Origin: Synergistes sp.
GTDB taxonomy: Bacteria; Synergistota; Synergistia; Synergistales; Synergistaceae
Reading direction: 5' to 3'
Length of the DNA stretch: 16,082 bases
NCBI GenBank assembly: GCA_016288355.1
Contig: JAEEYY010000145.1
Location: forward strand, 1 to 16,082
This document shows positions 12,532-16,082 of this stretch, piece after piece. Position numbers and translations under genes: made by a program. Under the pieces are notes generated by a model. The model did no database searches, was not told the origin of the DNA, and saw only the letters and a program-made list of their open reading frames with translations. The first letter of the stretch is position 1. The number at the start of each line of letters is the position of its first letter.

Positions 12532-14889
12532 ATGTATATAGACCCTCCGGCATTCAAAAGCCTGGAAGTAACAAAAATCAAACAGATCATAGCCAAACGC
12601 TGCCGAAGCAGGACCGGAGAGGCGGTAGTAGAAAACACCCTCCCCGCCGCTGACGTTGGCGAGCTTAAGCGGCGCCAGACCCTTTTTGCCGAGATCGAAG
12701 ATTACCGCGGACGAAAGGGCGAACTGCCGTGGATGAACAGCATCGCCCAGGTAACGCCTATGATCGAAGCCGCCGAGGAGACCGGTCTTCTTTCCGGCGA
12801 GGAGCTGGTAAAGATCCGTATGCTGCTGACGCTGGCCGGCAGAATGAAGGACTCTCTCTCCGCGGCCTGCGGAGAATATCAGAGCTTCTCTCTGCTGCTG
12901 CGGGGACTGCGTGATTTCTCGGCTGAATGCGGGATGTTGTCGGTGATAGACGACGAAGGGCATCTCTACGACTATGCCTCGGAAAAGCTGGCAAAACTCA
13001 GAGTACGCATGCGCGAGCTTAAAAACACGATACGCAGCCGTGCCCACGCGATACTGAACGATCCGCAGATATCCCTGATGCTGCAGGAAAGGGTGCTCAC
13101 GCTGCGCAACGGGCGTCATGCCTTCCTTGTACGGCAGGATGCGCTCCCTCTCTTCCCCGGCGCGGTCGTAGACCGCTCAGGTTCCGGGAACAGCGTCTAT
13201 ATGGAGCCGCGGCAGCTGATGAACCTGAACGACGAATACAGCCGGCTCTACGGAGAAGAACTTCTTGAGGAAACACGCATATACCGGGAATTCACGGCAA
13301 AACTAAAAGAACGCAAAAGGGGCATATTCGATGCGGAAAACGTTCTCGGCACGATAGACCTTTTCTACGCGCTCTCTGAAACAGTGCGCATCGACAGATG
13401 GCGGCTGCCTCAGATCGAAGCCCGCACCGTTTTTTCCTTCGCAGGCGCGCGTCATCCGCTTTTAGGCAGCAGATCAGTCCCCATAGATATAAAATGCGGC
13501 GCCGACTTTCGCATTCTCGTGATAACGGGCCCCAACACCGGCGGCAAGACAGTCGCGCTGAAAACTGCAGGCATATGCGTTTACCTGGGCTGGCTCGGCT
13601 TTCCGATACCGGCCGGAGAGAACTCTGTCCTGGGCGATATCGGCGAGCTCTTCGCGGATATAGGCGACGAACAGAGCATAGAGCAGAACCTTTCCACATT
13701 CAGCGCTCATATCACTCACATTACACAGATACTGAATAAAGTAACTCCGCGATCGCTCGTGCTTCTTGACGAACTCGGAGCCGGCACCGACCCGGAGGAG
13801 GGCGCGGCCATCGGCATAGCGCTGCTCGACTGGCTCAGGGAACAGCGTTCCCTCGTTCTTGCCACCACGCATCATAACCCGATAAAACGCTATGCCCTGG
13901 CGACGGAAAAAGTCGAAACGGCAAGCGTGGAGTTCGACAGCAAAACTCTCTCCCCCACCTACAGGATACTGACCGGCATACCCGGGCGCAGCAATGCGCT
14001 CCTGATAGCCGAAAAGCTGGGGCTGCGGCGTTCTGTGATAAACAGGGCGAAAAAAGCGATGAGCAACCGCGAAGTATCGATGGAAGATCTTATCGGCGAA
14101 CTGCATGAAAAACGCGCGGCGCTTGAACGCGAGACCGCCGCCGTCGAAGCTTCGCGCAGAAAGCTTGAAAAGCTGGAAAAAGATTACGAGGGAAGAGTAA
14201 AGGCTATCGAGGAAAAGAAAGACGCGCTTATCGCGAGCGCCGACAAAAAAGCTCTCTCAATAGTGCGCAACGCGGAAGACTCGGCGCGCGCACTTATAAA
14301 AAATATGACCGACGCAAAGGCCGAAGCCGACGCACGGCGCGAACTTGAAAAGAAGCGCAGCCATTTCCACAAGATCGAAAACAGCGCGGCAAAGCGCGAA
14401 GAGAAAAAAGAAAAGGCGCAGTCTGTAGCCGCGGCGGATCATGAGCTCGCGGCCGGCGACACGGTACAGATAATAGGAACGAACAAGAGCGCGTCAGTCG
14501 TCGAGGTGAGGGGCAAAAAGGCCCTTATACAGGCAGGAGCCGCTCAGATAGAAGTGCCTCTGACAAAGCTTAAATTCTCTCAGACCCCGGTACAAAGCGT
14601 TCAGCCGCAGCAGCTCAGGGTAAAGATATCACGCCCGACGGGCGTCCCGTCTTCAATAATGGTGCGCGGCATGACGATAGACGAGGCGATGCCGATGGTA
14701 GAGCAGTACCTCGACCGCGCCTACTGCGCAGGCTATGATACAGTCACTGTGATACACGGGCGCGGGGAGGGCATACTGCGCCGTGAGGTGCAGGATCTGT
14801 GCAAGCGTCTTCCCTATGTTGCGGAACACAATCTCGGCGGTCCGCACGAAGGCGGCTACGGGGTAACGGTCGTTAAATTTAAACGGTAA
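12532..14889 (+). CDS. mutS2: MutS2 family ATPase with Smr domain
   Basis: A 785-residue MutS-like ATPase lacking the mismatch-recognition domains. In other species MutS2 suppresses recombination or acts on collided ribosomes. Visible are the core and clamp region (1-300), Walker A GPNTGGKT (333-340), signature STFSAHITHI (388-397), Walker B LVLLDELGAGTD (409-420), and GIPGRSNALLIAEKLGL. A long coiled coil follows (about 515-630), then a KOW-like segment (about 640-685) and a C-terminal Smr domain (about 703-785) with HGRGEGILR (742-750). The Smr LDLRG motif reads IMVRG (709-713), so its Asp is missing. The ATG at 12532 has no evident Shine-Dalgarno; it lies 28 bp after cvpA. Last gene of the pheS operon, facing bioY. 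Confidence 0.95.
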   Translation: MYIDPPAFKSLEVTKIKQIIAKRCRSRTGEAVVENTLPAADVGELKRRQTLFAEIEDYRGRKGELPWMNSIAQVTPMIEAAEETGLLSGEELVKIRMLLTLAGRMKDSLSAACGEYQSFSLLLRGLRDFSAECGMLSVIDDEGHLYDYASEKLAKLRVRMRELKNTIRSRAHAILNDPQISLMLQERVLTLRNGRHAFLVRQDALPLFPGAVVDRSGSGNSVYMEPRQLMNLNDEYSRLYGEELLEETRIYREFTAKLKERKRGIFDAENVLGTIDLFYALSETVRIDRWRLPQIEARTVFSFAGARHPLLGSRSVPIDIKCGADFRILVITGPNTGGKTVALKTAGICVYLGWLGFPIPAGENSVLGDIGELFADIGDEQSIEQNLSTFSAHITHITQILNKVTPRSLVLLDELGAGTDPEEGAAIGIALLDWLREQRSLVLATTHHNPIKRYALATEKVETASVEFDSKTLSPTYRILTGIPGRSNALLIAEKLGLRRSVINRAKKAMSNREVSMEDLIGELHEKRAALERETAAVEASRRKLEKLEKDYEGRVKAIEEKKDALIASADKKALSIVRNAEDSARALIKNMTDAKAEADARRELEKKRSHFHKIENSAAKREEKKEKAQSVAAADHELAAGDTVQIIGTNKSASVVEVRGKKALIQAGAAQIEVPLTKLKFSQTPVQSVQPQQLRVKISRPTGVPSSIMVRGMTIDEAMPMVEQYLDRAYCAGYDTVTVIHGRGEGILRREVQDLCKRLPYVAEHNLGGPHEGGYGVTVVKFKR

Positions 14890-14914
14890 TAACGCCGCTT
14901 TGCCTGCCTGCCGC

Positions 14915-15463
14915 TCACTCGGCCGCACCGGTCCCCGCGACCCTGCGGGAGATCTCCGCGGCGGCTGCCGCTTTTATAATGTCGCCGGGGAATGTGGTAA
15001 AAAAGCCGATCGACAGTACCTTCATCAAGGCGGCGCCTCCGCCCCAGATGTTAAGCACAGCATAAAGATAGGCAACTCCTACAGCATATGTCGCCGCAAC
15101 GCCGGCTATCGCCGCTGCAAAAAGCATCAGGCGCGTCGGTCTGCCGTATCTTGCCGCAAAAAAGTCTTTCAAAGCACCGCTTATATAAGCACAGAGCACA
15201 AAACCTATGATATAGCCGAACGAAGGAGCAAACAGCGCTGCCGGTCCGCACACCGAAGTAAAGACCGGAATGCCGGCAAGTCCCATAAGCATATAAAGCA
15301 GCTGGGAAAGAGCACCGCATTTCTTTCCGAGAACAAGCCCCGCCAGCATCGCAAACATCGTCTGCAGCGTAAAAGGAATGACAGGGACCGGAATAGTCAG
15401 CCTTGTGCCTATTGCCGTCATTACCGCAAATAATGAGATCTGAATCATCGTTTTTATCTTCAT
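14915..15463 (-). CDS. bioY: Biotin transporter BioY (ECF S component)
   Basis: The substrate-binding membrane subunit of an energy-coupling-factor biotin transporter, 182 residues with about six hydrophobic helices. Family marks are IPVPVIPFTLQTMFAMLAG, VLGKKCGALSQLLYMLMGLAGIPVF and APSFGYIIGF. No EcfA or EcfT genes are in the window, so it would use shared or remote ones. I choose ATG at 15463; an in-frame TTG at 15472 falls in the -10 box of the promoter and would not be transcribed. No Shine-Dalgarno is visible before the ATG. The BirA-like palindrome and a strong promoter directly upstream show biotin-dependent control. It converges on mutS2 with only 25 bp between stops. Confidence 0.95.
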   Translation of the reverse strand: MKIKTMIQISLFAVMTAIGTRLTIPVPVIPFTLQTMFAMLAGLVLGKKCGALSQLLYMLMGLAGIPVFTSVCGPAALFAPSFGYIIGFVLCAYISGALKDFFAARYGRPTRLMLFAAAIAGVAATYAVGVAYLYAVLNIWGGGAALMKVLSIGFFTTFPGDIIKAAAAAEISRRVAGTGAAE

Positions 15464-15471
15464 GGCAAACA

Positions 15472-15500
15472 ATGATAACAGTACAAAACAGTTATGTCAA
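15472..15500 (-). promoter_or_regulatory. Promoter of bioY
   Basis: On the minus strand TTGACA (15500-15495), an exact 17-bp spacer and TATCAT (15477-15472) form a near-consensus sigma-70 promoter. The A of the bioY ATG is the ninth base after the -10 box. The transcript should therefore start at, or a few bases before, the start codon. The -35 box is embedded in the left arm of the palindrome at 15490-15529, so a bound repressor would block polymerase. Confidence 0.8.
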
Positions 15501-15529
15501 CCTATAAATTTATATAGGTTGACATAACT
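15490..15529. promoter_or_regulatory. BirA-type operator (inverted repeat) in front of bioY
   Basis: AGTTATGTCAACCTATA (15490-15506) and its exact reverse complement (15513-15529) flank a 6-bp AT spacer, giving perfect 17-bp arms. The core TGTCAACC, 14 bp, GGTTGACA matches the known bacterial BirA consensus TTGTAAACC, 14 to 15 bp, GGTTTACAA in half-site form and spacing. It covers the -35 box of bioY. BirA with a DNA-binding domain, holding biotinyl-AMP, is the expected repressor. The birA gene is not in the window. Confidence 0.85.
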
Positions 15530-15557
15530 TTGTAAGGCGTTTTTATGCAGTATGGTG

Positions 15558-16082
15558 TTACGGCAGCGGGCCGTCCCAGAATCTCGGAATGCCCAGCGTG
15601 TATCCTACAGTAAATCCTCCGTCGTCGTCATATACGAAAATCAGCCTGCCGTGTACTCTGTTGGTCGGAATCGAAAGCGCCGCGCCTACTTCCCATCTGC
15701 TGCCGGATCTGCTCCAGTTGCGGAATGTCTGCCCGTAGTTGCCGAATATCTCCAGATTCACGCCGCCCCACCAGGTGCGCATAAAGGCTCGTTCAAGCCC
15801 CAGATGCAGCCAGTATGCCTGATCGCCGATGAGCGGGTGCTGGCCCAGACTGTAAAGCTCATCCTGGATACCGAGCATTGCGGCATATGCGAGAGAATCG
15901 GCGTCACCGGTCTTTAACCCTCCGCCAAAGATCACCCTGGTGCCGCTGCCCTTGAAGAGCGGCAGATATGCACGGAAGCGTGTATTTGAGACAAGAGTCT
16001 CGCCGACAGGGTACCACATCTCGCTCCTTACGGCGAGCCCCTTTGACGGCAGTATCGGGTCGTCGAGCGTATCAAAAGTGAA
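15558..16082 (-). CDS. C-terminal part of an outer-membrane beta-barrel protein (Omp85/surface-antigen type)
   Basis: The last 174 residues of a longer protein whose start lies beyond base 16082; the frame is open to the edge. The visible part begins FTFDTLDDPILPSKGLAVRS, like the D-x-P-x-x-P-[ST]-x-G strand of bacterial surface antigen (D15) barrels. Alternating aromatic/hydrophobic strands with Gly- and Tyr-rich turns follow (TRFRAYLPLFKG, YWLHLGLERAF, NLEIFGNYGQTF, HGRLIFVYDDDG, FTVGYTLGIPRFW). This fits the barrel of BamA/TamA or, quite possibly, of a patatin-like phospholipase with a C-terminal barrel. It ends in GPLP rather than the usual C-terminal Phe or Trp. An outer-membrane barrel implies a diderm host. 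It lies upstream of bioY on the same strand, with the BirA site in between. Confidence 0.7.
   Translation of the reverse strand, partial: FTFDTLDDPILPSKGLAVRSEMWYPVGETLVSNTRFRAYLPLFKGSGTRVIFGGGLKTGDADSLAYAAMLGIQDELYSLGQHPLIGDQAYWLHLGLERAFMRTWWGGVNLEIFGNYGQTFRNWSRSGSRWEVGAALSIPTNRVHGRLIFVYDDDGGFTVGYTLGIPRFWDGPLP

Noticed and set aside
12382..14106. Long minus-strand open frames opposite mutS2 (12382-13119 and 13474-14106)
   Set aside because: They lie antisense to a clearly conserved gene, have no recognisable domain or ribosome-binding site, and are expected shadows in GC-rich coding DNA.
15464..15472. TTG at 15472 as bioY start
   Set aside because: It overlaps the promoter -10 box, so it would not be in the mRNA made from that promoter; the ATG at 15463 matches the family start.
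15519..15547. TTGACA in the right arm of the BirA palindrome as a plus-strand promoter
   Set aside because: The hexamer is present by symmetry, the -10 candidate is poor, and no plus-strand gene follows.
1..16082. Mobile elements, CRISPR arrays, tRNA/rRNA genes, defence or toxin-antitoxin genes
   Set aside because: I looked on both strands and saw no repeat arrays, transposase or integrase motifs, or structural RNA; the window is filled with conserved genes.

Overview
The window is a run of conserved housekeeping genes with two divergent blocks and one convergent junction. I see no mobile element, tRNA, rRNA, CRISPR array or phage gene. The best guess for the host is a diderm, moderately GC-rich anaerobe of the Synergistota type (for example near Cloacibacillus or Synergistes). 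The reasons are the Gram-positive-like gene orders (rimP-nusA-ylxR-ylxQ-infB and pheS-pheT-zapA-cvpA-mutS2), a C-terminal part of an Omp85-type outer-membrane barrel, and a BirA-type control site at bioY. This placement is inference and needs a database search.

Layout. (1) 1-2611, minus strand: rimP, nusA, ylxR (rnpM), ylxQ and the 5' end of infB form one tight operon. It is read leftwards from an extended -10 promoter near 2690. rimP starts with TTG, and a terminator-like hairpin sits just upstream of its ribosome-binding site. (2) 2612-2875 is a divergent control region. From it a dicarboxylate/amino-acid:cation symporter (2876-4105) is read rightwards. (3) 4106-4339 is a leader holding a strong intrinsic terminator. 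After it come infC, rpmI and rplT. infC appears to start at a rare AUA codon. (4) 5660-7692: ktrB and ktrA, a potassium uptake pair. (5) 7750-14889: pheS, pheT, a ZapB-like coiled-coil gene, a ZapA-like gene, cvpA and mutS2, all rightwards and closely spaced. (6) 14915-16082, minus strand: bioY (biotin uptake), with a 17-bp-arm inverted repeat matching a BirA operator over its promoter, then the 3' end of an outer-membrane barrel gene.

The genes serve ribosome maturation and initiation (rimP, infB, infC, ylxQ), RNA metabolism and transcription (nusA, ylxR), ribosomal proteins (rpmI, rplT), phenylalanine charging (pheST), cell division (zapA/zapB-like), recombination or ribosome rescue (mutS2), and ion and vitamin transport.

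The least ordinary points are in control sequences and active sites. They are the two attenuator-like leaders in front of translation-factor operons, the AUA start of infC overlapped by a two-codon AUG reading frame, and a bioY promoter that predicts a nearly leaderless mRNA. In addition, the PheS phenylalanine pocket carries Tyr and Asn where Ala and Gly are expected, and the MutS2 Smr domain lacks the Asp of its LDLR motif. No gene-free stretch exceeds 300 bases.
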